A DNA stretch of 64,000 nucleotides from Ianthella basta (taxonomy: Eukaryota > Porifera > Demospongiae > Verongiida > Ianthellidae), in assembly GCA_964019415.1 (NCBI GenBank), contig OZ025869.1, forward strand, positions 11,302,598-11,366,597. Reading direction: 5' to 3'. The translations under genes were made by a program, and so were the position numbers. A model generated the notes under the pieces. That model was not told where the DNA came from, made no database searches, and was given only the letters and a program-made list of their open reading frames with translations. Below, in pieces: positions 50,781-61,133 of this stretch (positions are counted from its first letter, which is position 1; each line of letters opens with the position of its first letter).

Positions 50781-51640
50781 TTTCCTGCTTAACAAGCCTG
50801 ATTGAGCCAAGTCTATAGATTTATCGTCAGCATGGAGTTCACAACTGACAGCAGCGCATGGACACCACGTTTTTAAAGAGTTTTGCACACCGGAGGCGGA
50901 ATAAGAGTGCGGGGAAGCTGTAGTCAATTTGAACCATTTTCACTGTAATTATAGTCACATAGACAGAGCAACAATTAGCAGTACACACAGAGTTCAATTA
51001 TGGAATTTCAATGGCTTGTGCATGCAGCCATTGCAGTATTATAACAAACAAACTATGGTAATTCTTCTGCAAGATCCCATCTCAGTGAGCATGTTCTACT
51101 TGGCCTAGCTTCCAGTTAACATACACACTCCCTTCAGTATTCCACTGCTGTATATATCAGTAGCCCACTTATGCATTCATGTTGTATGCAGTATAACAAA
51201 GTGACAGTCAGCAAGACAACTGCAGACTATATGGCGCAACCGTACGTGGCCACCATGCTCATAGTATAGGTGTTGTTAGGCAACTCGGTGGTGTGATGGT
51301 TGGATGGTAAAATTCAGTATGTGTTTGTGAATAGCACGGAATTGTGTTGTGCAGTAAGTTGTTATTGCTGTACATAGGCTGCACTGTACTGATGAAAGCC
51401 ACCAGCCAGAAACACCCAACATTGGATGTCTGCAGTTTGCTGTATGCATGTTGGAGTTCGAATGAGTGAAAGGCCGGGAAGGGAAATGGGAGAGGAAAGG
51501 AAAGAAGAGGCCCCACCTTCATTCATGCAATGGTTGCTGCATGCAGGATGTGTACATTTGCATGTGTTGCAATTGTGCGCATGTTTGTGAGCTGGCTTAA
51601 GGGATGTGATGATGAAATGTACAATTTGTATTTGTTGGCA
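50781..51640. other. Unique sequence, nothing recognised
   Basis: No gene, RNA or repeat could be supported here. Confidence 0.5.
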
Positions 51641-51644
51641 TGAA

Positions 51645-51720
51645 ATGCCTCGTATCTAGCTTAGTGGCTATAGCAGTGGCAGCTTAAACCAGATGTCCTT
51701 GGGTTTGATTCTCAGCGGCA
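51645..51720 (+). repeat. tRNA-derived SINE-like head
   Basis: TAGCTTAGTGG (51657-51667) fits a polymerase III A box and GGTTTGATTCTC (51702-51713) fits a B box, about 35 bp apart, as in a tRNA. The ends do not fold into a proper acceptor stem, so an intact tRNA gene is unlikely and a tRNA-derived SINE is favoured. The 3' limit of the element is not visible. Confidence 0.4.
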
Positions 51721-52745
51721 CCACTTTCTGTCCAGTCCTATAGCTGTGTCGTTTCAATGGTCTACGAACAGTAACGACATCGATTGTGTCTTATTTCGAC
51801 ACGTTGCCTTAGTAAGGTCTTCGGACGTAGCTCCTTCCACCAGGCCTGGCTGCAATTACGCTTAGAATACTTTCCTTCTCGATTGATTCTACGCAGCAAT
51901 CATCGTGTAATATAGCGGCAATATACATCTTGTACACTTTGTACATTGTACACGCTTGGGAAGTCACGCATGGCCACTGATTTTTGCCTCCTCAGCCTCC
52001 AATTCCTATAGCTAGGCCCCTGCATGTTGCATAGTATATATGTACACTTATTGGCATAACAAACCTTTATCTTCCCCTGAATTGGTTGAGACTGCCATCC
52101 TGCTAATGAGGCCTAGGAGCTGACAACAGGCGATCACGTAAGAGAAAGACACCTCTGAGGCTCAGCAGATATCGAAAGCACTAAAGCTTCTGTATACTGA
52201 GTCCATTGAATATTAGGAACTATATTTTATATGTATGTTGGAATTGATGCATATGCCCATCAATGTTTAAGCACTGCGACTATGAATAGAGCTACTAAAG
52301 CTATAACCAAACCAAATAAGGACATAGAATAGAACTGGAGGATATCCTTCAACTCCGTCCACTTGCAAAAGTGACTTCCGACGTGCAGAGACCATCGTGA
52401 ATACGTTCACCTCGGTGAGCGTGCTTCTACGACGCCTAAATTGGGTCCTTCGCCGTGTCTCTTAGCCTTGCAGACGCTAAGATCTATCCCTCCTATCTAC
52501 CCCTCTAGTCAATGGTTGCATGAAAGAGCGAGCTAGGGCAGTATCTAGTTATGGGGGAAGGAAGTCGCTGATGGAGTTTCTGATGACGGAATCAATCCCT
52601 GCACAAAGGAATTAGGCGACGCAGCCTTCCAAGCCTTCGGTCAATCGCGTGCCTATGCTCTGCGAAGGCCTGCCCACCATAGCCGTTAGGAATGAGCCAA
52701 CAGAGTAGATAGGCCAAGAATTGAAGGTTTGCACGTAACAACTGA
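51721..52745. other. Unassigned sequence, GC-richer toward the right
   Basis: No supported gene. The stretch 52350-52720 is richer in G+C than its surroundings but carries stops in all frames at short intervals. It may be the body of an old mobile element. Confidence 0.4.
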
Positions 52746-52748
52746 TGT

Positions 52749-52907
<159 letters not shown>

Positions 52908-53074
52908 CATGAGCACGTGTTTACAAGTATACAGAATTATGTTGTCATGCTAAGTGCATTTGTATACATTCTGAGTGCATGCATATAGCATGACTGTGTA
53001 TTAGGTGTTGCTTACTGATAGCAAATTTGAATTCATGCCTATGATTAATCATTCAGTTATATTGTATGTATTAG

Positions 53075-53171
53075 TTATACCACGGCGCTGAGGTGTATAT
53101 GGATTTTAGGCGCACGATGCCCGAGGGCGAGTGCGTCTAAAATCCATATACACCGAAGCGCCGTGGTATAA
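53075..53171. repeat. Long palindrome P1
   Basis: The arms begin TTATACCACGGCGCT and end AGCGCCGTGGTATAA; the inner arms GTGTATATGGATTTTA and TAAAATCCATATACAC pair perfectly. The centre is GC-rich (GCCCGAGGGC). Confidence 0.93.
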
Positions 53172-53716
53172 GTGATATATACCCCGCCTAGCGCGTCTAG
53201 GCTCTTATTCGAAGGGCGGGCTTCAAGCGGCTGCCAAGTTTTGTTGAATTCACAAGTGCCGTGAAGTTTTTGCCTGAAGCTAAGCCATTGGAGAAACACT
53301 TTAAGGGGCCAGGGAAGTGATTGAGGCCTCTGCGACGTTCTCGGCCTTCGTCGGCTTCGAGTTTTTTTTGCCCTCGTTGCTCGACTTTCTATTCCCCATG
53401 AGACAGTGCGTTCCCACTGCTGCAGTGAGTTTGAGTGCCCTTGCGTACGAATTGGCGCACGAGCTTGGTGTTTCTAACCTGTGCACTGTGCGGGTCGCGT
53501 ACATGGTTTATCCAGCACGGCTGCGGAGCGCTTTACGTTGTTGGCTTGCGTGCATTGGTTGCAGCGTGATGGAGGGAGGTATTCTCCTTTTCAATGCTTT
53601 GCCGACTCTTCCAAAGCCACGCAAAGTTGCTGCATTTGTGCTTTGGTGTGATTTGACACCTTCGTTGTTATCAATAACAATTCTTTGTTATATCTCACAC
53701 CTTCCATATTTGGGCT

Positions 53717-53779
53717 GGGATATAACAGGATTTAAGCGCCCCTGTGCATATATATGCTTCTTAGATCCTGTTATATCCC
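53717..53779. repeat. Hairpin P2
   Basis: GGGATATAACAGGAT and ATCCTGTTATATCCC are perfect reverse complements about 33 bp apart, with further partial pairing inside. Confidence 0.85.
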
Positions 53780-53812
53780 GGCTGGCTTGTTTACGCGATA
53801 TATTTTCGCGCG

Positions 53813-53826
53813 GTTGCCATGGCAAC
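53813..53826. promoter_or_regulatory. Perfect RFX X-box-like palindrome
   Basis: GTTGCCATGGCAAC is a perfect 14-bp palindrome that fits the RFX X-box consensus (GTNRCC...RGYAAC). It lies 16 bp before the inverted repeat at 53842. Function is not shown. Confidence 0.3.
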
Positions 53827-53841
53827 GGGGTATATGTTATA

Positions 53842-54675
53842 TATATAGTATGGTGATTGCGCAACTATAGGGATTTAAGCATTGGCAGGTGGTCCTATAT
53901 ATGTGGTATAGACCTGAAAAGAGGTCTGATATCACGATATCAAAGCTCTGATTGCGCAACAGGTCTGATATCAAGAAGGAATGTAATGAAACCAGAGCCA
54001 AATGTGCGTACTGTCAGGCGAAGCAGTCTTACCATTTCACTGTGGCCGTGACAATCAGTGCTGCGGAGGATCTTGACGCTCCAAGAAAAACCGCGACCGC
54101 TAAAAATCGTCGCACGAAGGAAAGTCAGTTGGACAAGATACATGCGTAAAGGAACGTATTCTAGGAACCGAGCACTGAGTCCGGCTCTGTTGCGCGAAAC
54201 TATGGCGTGGAAGACGCGCAGACACGGTCCGTTGAGCGACTTCTTCAGATGACGAACACAAAGTCCAGCTGGATATCGTCGAAAGCTCTCAAATGTGGTT
54301 AAAATTGTCCCCTCTAGTTCTGAGTCCGCATCGAAGTCGGTGTTCTGCCAGAAAAGAAGCGTTTTCAGGACTCTCCGTCCAGCACCCTGTCACGGCCACA
54401 ACTAAAACTGCTGACTGTGCATTATTTTGAATTCGGTAATCTCATTGGTCAGCGTACTATCAATAGGCGCGCAGTATTCTCATTGGTCAGCCCTGAAGCT
54501 TGTTGTGACGTCAAGGAGGCGTCTACTGACTGCAATGGTGCCGTAGCCCGTTCCAGAAGGTTCAGTGACGTAATGCAGGCGCTTATGGAATGCAAATGGC
54601 GTCGTCGCCGGAGAGGTCTAGGCTCGATATTGCTGCAGAAGGTTCGTTCCTGTTGCGCACTCACCATACTATATA
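53842..54675. mobile_element. Nested element with 24-bp inverted repeats
   Basis: TATATAGTATGGTGATTGCG begins the 24-bp left repeat (53842-53865), which matches the reverse complement of 54652-54675 with one mismatch. The sub-motif TGATTGCGCAAC recurs inside near 53950. Target-site duplication is unclear because the flanks are TA-rich. No coding sequence was recognised. Confidence 0.6.
54441..54573. promoter_or_regulatory. Promoter-like cluster: two CCAAT boxes and two CRE-like sites
   Basis: CTCATTGGTCAGC occurs at 54441-54453 and again at 54479-54491 (inverted CCAAT). TGACGTCA, a full CRE, is at 54506-54513 and TGACGTAA at 54566-54573. The clustering suggests a promoter carried by the nested element; activity is not shown. 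Confidence 0.35.
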
Positions 54676-54678
54676 AGA

Positions 54679-54818
54679 CATATAGTACGGTAGGTCGGTC
54701 TATAGCCTCTATATAGGACCTCGGCGCTCATATTTACCTCGGCGCTTCGCGCCTCGGTAAATATGTAAGCGCCTCGGCCCTATATATCGGCTATAGACCT
54801 CCCTACCGTACTATATGT
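54679..54818. repeat. Long palindrome P3
   Basis: The arms CATATAGTACGGTAGG and CCTACCGTACTATATG pair. The inner arms carry TCTATAGCC/GGCTATAGA and ATATTTACC/GGTAAATAT, and the centre is GGCGCTTCGCGCC. Its outer arm resembles the inverted repeats at 53842 and 54652. Confidence 0.9.
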
Positions 54819-56035
54819 ATTACAAATGTTCATGTTCATGAGCAGTGTCACTCTATACATACATACCCACAGCTCCTTCCTTCACACATGTACAGTCATG
54901 TGGATTCCATTCATGCTTGAGTGTGACATGTGGACAGCCATGAAAAGAACACTTTAAATTCGTTCAACTATATTGTTATGTGAATTTGTATTTCCCTGGA
55001 AATTAGCTGGTAATGCCTGCCTGCATTTGACTATACATACCAAGTGTTGGATGTACAACATATCAGTAATGTCTCATAATATCTGCTTTGAGACTGTATT
55101 CAATTGATCACATGCAAACTATGACGAGGGGATTGTCACCTTTAGATCACAATTTTTGGGTGGTCGAACAAGTATATACTGTAGATCCCTCTGCCGTATA
55201 GAAATATGACTGTGTGAAAAGCATATACAGTCCTTTACTCTCAAATGTGTTGTTCATAGGTATACAGTCAGTAATTATACTACTTCATCTGTGTGTGTTT
55301 GATTTCATGTCAACTGTACTTTGTGCAAGTATAGTATACAGCGACTGATGTAGCTCAATGGCATCTTAAAGTGACCATCACACCTCGCACACTAGTTAAT
55401 GGAGGAAGTTTTTTGACCTCTTCTATAACTTTACATTTGTATTAAAGTGACTTGGTAAAGTTCATAGTATTCAGCTGTAGCCCCCATATTTCCTATTAGA
55501 GTTTGAGTTGTTGATGATATTTCCCAATTGTGTGGTGTTTCATTCAACAATTGAAAGTACTGTGTGTAACACTGAATTTGTCACAATTTAGTTACTGATT
55601 TATAAACATTGACACACTGAATGCTTTCAGTGGGCATTTAGTTTCCCTTCACAGTTCATGCCCATGCATGCACTTATGGGATATGCACATGAAAATAGTG
55701 ATGCGTATGTGCAGCAAATGACTGAACGTTGCTGATAATGTGTGCACACACTTATTCTGTTATATATTTAATTGTATACTTATACAATAATTGTATGTGT
55801 GCATGTACAACATGGAACACATACAGGAGAGTTTACCTCAGTTCTGTCTCTCTGTACCATTTGCTATAAAATACAATGTTACTTTTTACAGTCAATTCAT
55901 TACTATCAAACTCCTTCAAACATGAGCAGTTAAAGAGGCAACATACACCACTAAAGGGGCTATACACTTACACCCAGGGCAACAATCACCCTGGCCCCTG
56001 GCGCCATCCTCCAATATAATATAATAATATAATAA

Positions 56036-57395
56036 CCTAAATAGCTGTATATTTCCATATTTCCTATAATTATATGCACTCATTCAATTCCCTCTCTCCA
56101 ACCTGGCAGTTTCTCCAATATTACACCCTTTGTTGACATGCATTATGTGCTCATTTATCTATTATATGCCTCATTAAATACCTGGTTTCGGGAAAATTAG
56201 ATGAGCACTATGACAGCTTCAAGAATGCACCTTTGTCAACTGCTTACTGCAATATTGCTCGTCCAATTTTCCTTAATCTACATACAAGCACAGCTATGAG
56301 CCTCTACCAGATCAAACACCTGGATGTACCATAGCAACATGAAAGTTGCAGTTGGGGTCTACAATTCAGTGTATTATGCATCTGAGCTGAATTATTGTGT
56401 ACCTTAACTTCACAACCTTTTATAAGTGTATCTGACCAAATATATTATGGTTCACGTATGGTACATATAACCATTGAATTCATACAGATTAGTTATTTCA
56501 TGCTGCACATCCTCATATACAATTGTGCTAGCAATTTGCATTCTGCCTACTACCTTGTGAACAATACATGCCAATAAAAACTTATAAATACCTGATGAAC
56601 CCAAATTCACAGCATCGACAAGCGTGTATCAGATAAATGTTCACAAGCAGTTTGCTTGCCTGTGCAGCTACATTCCCGGCCCACTGTAATTCTATTGAAT
56701 ATACAATAACACAGCAATTACAATTATAGGAGTGACATGTTAATAAGTAATGTAATATAAGTTTTTGTATGAGTGCATGACCAGGTGCAATAAGATCAGC
56801 TGTTGGAGTCAACATTCAATCATGCATAAAGAGGTGTTCATACCAATGTGATCCCAGGTCTGCTGAGCAAGTGTTCCTTCCTTTAATTATATGTACACTG
56901 CAATTGCCAGGGTAGGGAAGGAGAAGTGGATGAACATTGGCTCACTGGCTACACAAGGACTGAGTGGGTCAGGGGAAGTGTACTGTAGTTTGATGGCTGG
57001 CTTGCTAGTTGTGACGGAAGTTGAATTGGTCCAGTACAGCTTCACATGCATACTTAGCCTTCCGCTGATGGGCGGGCCTCTCAGGTTCATGCATATGAGT
57101 TAGGGTACACTGGAGCAGTTGGCTGCACAAGGACTGCAGGAGAGGGGGCAGTGTGCTGCAGCTTTGCTACCATTTAGCTATCTACTCAGCCTTAATTGCT
57201 GGCTGTAGCCAAAGTTATAATTAAGGTTGGGTAAGTCTATTCCTTGTATATTGGTCACTTGCAATTAGGCAGCTGCATTCTGACACTGCATGACACACCT
57301 TAATGCAACTCCTGCTGGCACAGTCATTAATTACCACCATGCCCCTGCATGCATGCTCCGCTTGCCCCCAAAATGTTTTACATTCATCTAGTATA
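56036..57395. other. Intergenic DNA between block C and gene copy B
   Basis: AT-rich with short frames only. A patch near 56770-56885 resembles 60790-60890 in block D, so some of it belongs to the duplicated mosaic. No gene is supported. Confidence 0.5.
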
Positions 57396-57399
57396 ATAC

Positions 57400-60000
57400 A
57401 TCGCCCACCCTGTGAATAAGCTTTTTACATTCTACAATAATAATCATTTTGGGACATAAATTTACTGTCATTTGCATTTATTGTCCAGCAGCAGCAATTA
57501 TTCCAACCCATACCAAAATATCAAACTGCTTTACTGAAAGTTTACTGCTCTACATAATCTCAATGAATTAATAATGTGTCAGCTCTCGAGAGGCCATCAA
57601 GGCAAGCTGCATGTAGAGCAGTTAGTTACAGCTAAATATGTAAAAGACTGCACAATATCATGCTGAGGTTGAACGGAGTAAGGCTCATGCAAGTTTGATA
57701 GAATAATAAGAATGCATTTTAGGGCAGAAAAAGGATGCGATGATTGAACATACATAACACAGTGGAACCTGTCCAAACCAGTGGTCACTGTGTTAGGCGA
57801 ACATGGCCACTTCTCTAAACAGCCAGCCTGCCTGGCCCCTAATAGCACTAAAACATTGCAATCTACCTCTAGCGGGTGGGCAGCCACCTTTCTATAAGGG
57901 TCAGTTCGAACAGGGCCATATAGGTGCACGTGGCTGCCCCAGACATGCAGGTTACGCTGTATATTGTTACAGTATGACATGCAAGAATTGAGTTGTGAAA
58001 TTGTGGCTGCTTATAATCATTATAATTAATTAACACACAGGTAGCGCTAATATTGAAAACTATAATGTCATGAATATCATCAAACCTGACTTGCATGAAT
58101 TAGTGACAAACAGAACCTGGAGTTGTGTACCAATAATGTGTTTCAAGTTAGTACAACGCAGACCTTATTGAGGGGTGCTGTTAATTTACTGCATAAATGA
58201 GCTCAACAGTGTTGAATGTCTCTCATGAACACGTTGTTCACTGTCTTCGTTGCTCATAGCACAATTGCTTGAGTTTCCTTCCTGCAGTAAAGGCTCCTGC
58301 AGGTGTTCAGTCACTGCTAATTCATCTGGACCTGTCACACTTTTGAGCCATTGGGAGCCAATTTTTCGCAGAGTCCATCCAAACACTAAAAATATCGTTG
58401 GGGTAATTAGAGCAGAAAGTGTGGAGTAGGGGCTATTCAGTACTGTCCTGTAGTTGGCCAAGACACCGGCAAAACCAATCAGGGACGCAAAGCAGGCTGC
58501 GGTCATGAATAGAATAAAAAACACAAGGACCTGAGCTAATTCACGGAAGATAGAAGTGACTTTTGCCCTCCATGGTTGTTTCTTCTTTGCTTTGGTGAAC
58601 GCAAAGAGTATGGCAAGAAGGTGCACAGAGTAGAAGACAACAAGGATGTACAGAAGGGTGGTAGAGATGACAGTGGATGGCCTGCCAAGCAGTGCTAGGA
58701 ATACTAAACTTGAGCGGCAACAGATATGAAGAATGAATAGAAGTAAGCTCCATATTGAAAGACACCGCACAATTTTCTTACTTATCTCATGGGCACCATT
58801 GCAACAGCAGAGGATGGCAAATGGCAGTAGGAAGAGTGATGGAATGGCAAAACTGAGCTTCCTGCCGTGATAAATGGCAACAATCAGCGTAGTAGACGTT
58901 GCAAGCACCAGTAGACTCAACAATATCCAGCCAGTGTTAATGTGTGCAAGAGCACTAGAGGATAGGTTCACTATTTCAGTCATTAATGTAAGAACAGTCA
59001 TAAGAACATTCCCCAGGAATGACACTGTAACACTCCCCCAGAATATGCCGTAGTTGCTGAATGAAGACTTTGCTGTGCTGTCATTGTGACTGCTTGCTAA
59101 AGTAGATCCTTGCTTGTGAAGGAATTGCACACTCACGAGAAGTACTAAGATAATCAGAAAGAAGTTTCCCACTGCATAGACAGATAGCATTACTCTAGCT
59201 GAAATATCCAGCCATTTCTTGTCATTGCGTAAAGTGACAGTATACACTGTTTTCTGTGGGTCAGTATGGCAGCCGCGGAGCACATAACCAAGATATCCAC
59301 GCTCACTTGATATATGATCTGCAGCATACAACTGGATCTGCATGTGCACATGTTTACATATGAATAAAAAATTAATGATTGTGATCATTTTCCCAGTAAT
59401 CATCATATAATATTGCATGATGGACATTAATTATAGCCACTGCTATAGTATAGATGACCTACGTAGAATTATAAGTATGTAATTGTGGGAGATTAAACCA
59501 TAGCAGCAAGAGGCACTTGCTAAACCACTCCTTGCCTGGCACAGAACAATGCAGTAATGCATGTAGAGTTTGGCCTGGAGCTGTGAAAACCCAATATATA
59601 CACATCGATCTCCTACATGGCAACCCAGTAATACAGAGTTTAAAAATTGAATACTCTCCACTGCATATATCATGCTTACTGTCATTCTAGCTTCAGAGCT
59701 TAAATACAGCCATAAAAATGTGTTGTTTGTAATGTCATTTTACCCAATGCGTCTCATGATTTAAGACTGTTTCCTCGCTACAGATAACTCACCCTCATTG
59801 TTAAGTCATTAAGGAAATTGAAGTGAGTCAGACTGAGATTCGTGCTACAAATGTTAGGGACGGTGATGTCAGCTTGCCGTGGTTGCCATGGATAGAAATA
59901 GTTCAGAGTGAATAGCACATACGAATTTAGTCTAGTAGGGTTCATGAAGATGAACACAGGTGAAGGTACCCATAGCCACATCTCCTCCCCCGGGGGACAG
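57400..60000. repeat. Segmental duplication, copy B (partner 395-3709)
   Basis: The match to 395-3709 covers non-coding flank, MITE, coding exon 2, intron ends and the 3' part of exon 1. The intron here lacks the 613-bp element of copy A and therefore preserves the empty site. Confidence 0.85.
57758..57961. mobile_element. Pogo/Tigger-like MITE (copy in duplication B)
   Basis: The left end is CACAGTGGAACCTGTCC; the right end reverse-complemented is TACAGCGTAACCTGC. The internal segments include GGCCACTTCTCTAAACAG and CACCTTTCTATAAGGGTCAG, as in short pogo-derived elements. It corresponds to 822-1024. Confidence 0.5.
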
Positions 60001-60257
60001 TTAGGGTCAGTTGAAATGATGCTGTCTGTTCCATTGCTTGAGTTCACGTGGTAGACCACTTGCACTGATAGTGGGAAGACACTGTTAGCCTCGTAGAAGG
60101 CCTGTACCAAGGCATCCACATTGGCAGAGTTCTCAGTTATTGTGGCTTTCTTGAAATCACTGAAAGAATTCACGCAGTTGTCAGAAGCAATTCCAGCAGC
60201 AGACAAGACCAGAGCTGCTAACACTGCCACAGTGCTTATGAACTTGGGACACACCAT
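58186..60257 (-). CDS. Secreted-start polytopic membrane protein, two exons (copy B, apparently intact)
   Basis: Coding exon 1 is 59793-60257 (155 codons from ATG at 60257; in-frame ATGs at 60260 and 60290 are alternatives). Exon 2 is 58186-59337 (383 codons plus stop). The intron 59338-59792 is GT-AG, phase 0: AGG|GTGAGT to CACATGCAG|ATCCAG; copy A keeps both sites. The start fits a signal peptide (MVCPKFISTVAVLAALVLSA). An ectodomain of about 200 residues has Asn-glycosylation sites and cysteines. Exon 2 then gives 7-8 hydrophobic spans (frame residues about 80-103, 127-150, 164-186, 191-210, 218-238, 252-278, 296-324, 337-353, counted from ATG at 59427) and a polar tail with GPDELAVTEHLQEPLLQEG. 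No known receptor motif such as DRY or NPxxY was seen. I do not recognise the family; a 7TM-like receptor or transporter is possible. Confidence 0.72.
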
Positions 60258-60326
60258 CATCACACAGTATACGTACACTGTGGATAGCAAGCAGGATGCA
60301 TTATTGATTGCTGCTATGTCATACCA

Positions 60327-60334
60327 CTTTATAC
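60327..60334 (-). promoter_or_regulatory. Possible TATA box of gene B
   Basis: TATAAAGT on the minus strand lies 70-77 bp upstream of the preferred ATG at 60257. This would put transcription start near 60300 and favours the ATGs at 60257/60260 over that at 60290. Based on motif and spacing only. Confidence 0.3.
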
Positions 60335-61133
60335 GATTCAGTGCAGGTGGTATTGTCTTTTCATTACTGTGGTCGTATCACCTGATCATTGATCTGATAA
60401 TACAGATTACAATACTGTATTGAAACAGATTTCAATATGGAAATAGAACTGAAACTGTAGTGGTGTGAATAGATAGTAAGAAATGGAAAATAATAAGCAA
60501 AGAAGTGTTACAAACATTGTAACACACATGTTTTCATGTTAAGTGCATTTATGAGTGCATGCATACTGCATGACTGTGTATTGGGTGTTGCTTACTGATA
60601 GCAAGTTTGAATTCATGCATCTGACTACTGAAGATTAATCATGCAGTTATATTGTTTGTTATATTAATGTTCATGAGCATTGTCACTCTATACATACATA
60701 CCCACTGAAGTTCTATTGAATATTAAGCATCCACTCCACTTGCATATTAAGGATGATTTACACAAGTTATGACTGTACAAGTTCATGGCCACCTGCAATA
60801 AGATGTCTCACTGGAGACGACATTCATTCATGGTAGATACCAATGTGATCCCTGTAGAGCATGCATTCCTTTCTACACTGAGAACAGCTCCTTCCTTCAT
60901 CATACATGTAAAGTTAATGACAGAATCAGTACATGCATTAATTAACAGTTTGCAAAATCTCCATCATATGGATTCCATTCATGCATGAGTGTGACATGTG
61001 GACAGCCATGAAAAGAGCACTTTAAATTCATTCAACTATTGTTATATTATAACAGTATATCCCTGGAAATTAGCTGGTAATGCCTGCCTGCATTTGACTA
61101 TACATACCAAGTTTTGGATGTACAACATATCAT

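Larger units (their letters stand above)
53317..53856 (+). other. Unassigned open frame of 179 codons inside the composite insertion
   Basis: The frame opens with ATG at 53317 and closes at 53856. The conceptual product has several hydrophobic stretches but no family is recognised. Its last third runs through a hairpin (53717-53779) and the perfect palindrome at 53813-53826, which argues against a selected protein. It may be a fragment of a mobile-element gene or chance. Confidence 0.15.
53075..54818. mobile_element. Palindrome-bounded composite insertion (1.74 kb)
   Basis: Block D is continuous where this piece lies, so it is an insertion in block C. It starts with a 97-bp palindrome (53075-53171) and ends with a 140-bp palindrome (54679-54818). 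A second inverted-repeat pair (53842-53865 and 54652-54675) defines a nested segment. The interior is richer in G+C than its surroundings. No transposase was recognised. Whether it is one element or several nested insertions cannot be settled from the sequence alone. Confidence 0.6.
52945..56035. repeat. Segmental duplication, block C (partner block D, 60525-63880)
   Basis: Sequence at 52945-53074 matches 60525-60660, and 54825-56035 matches 60665-63880 in pieces, in the same orientation. Examples are the stretches around 54840, 54980, 55090, 55225 and 55970. Block C carries the insertion 53075-54818, which D lacks. D carries the insertion 61134-62655, which C lacks. No gene is supported in the shared parts. 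Confidence 0.85.

Noticed and set aside
51645-51720. Functional tRNA gene
   Set aside because: A and B boxes are present but no acceptor stem or normal cloverleaf could be drawn; listed as SINE-like instead.
53301-53504. Minus-strand frame in the composite insertion
   Set aside because: Overlaps the plus-strand frame at 53317, no family resemblance, GC-rich sequence with few stops.
55970-56035. Short hairpin CCAGGG...CCCTGG with AT-rich tail, also at 63819-63875
   Set aside because: Shared only because blocks C and D are duplicates; too short to claim as a terminator or element.
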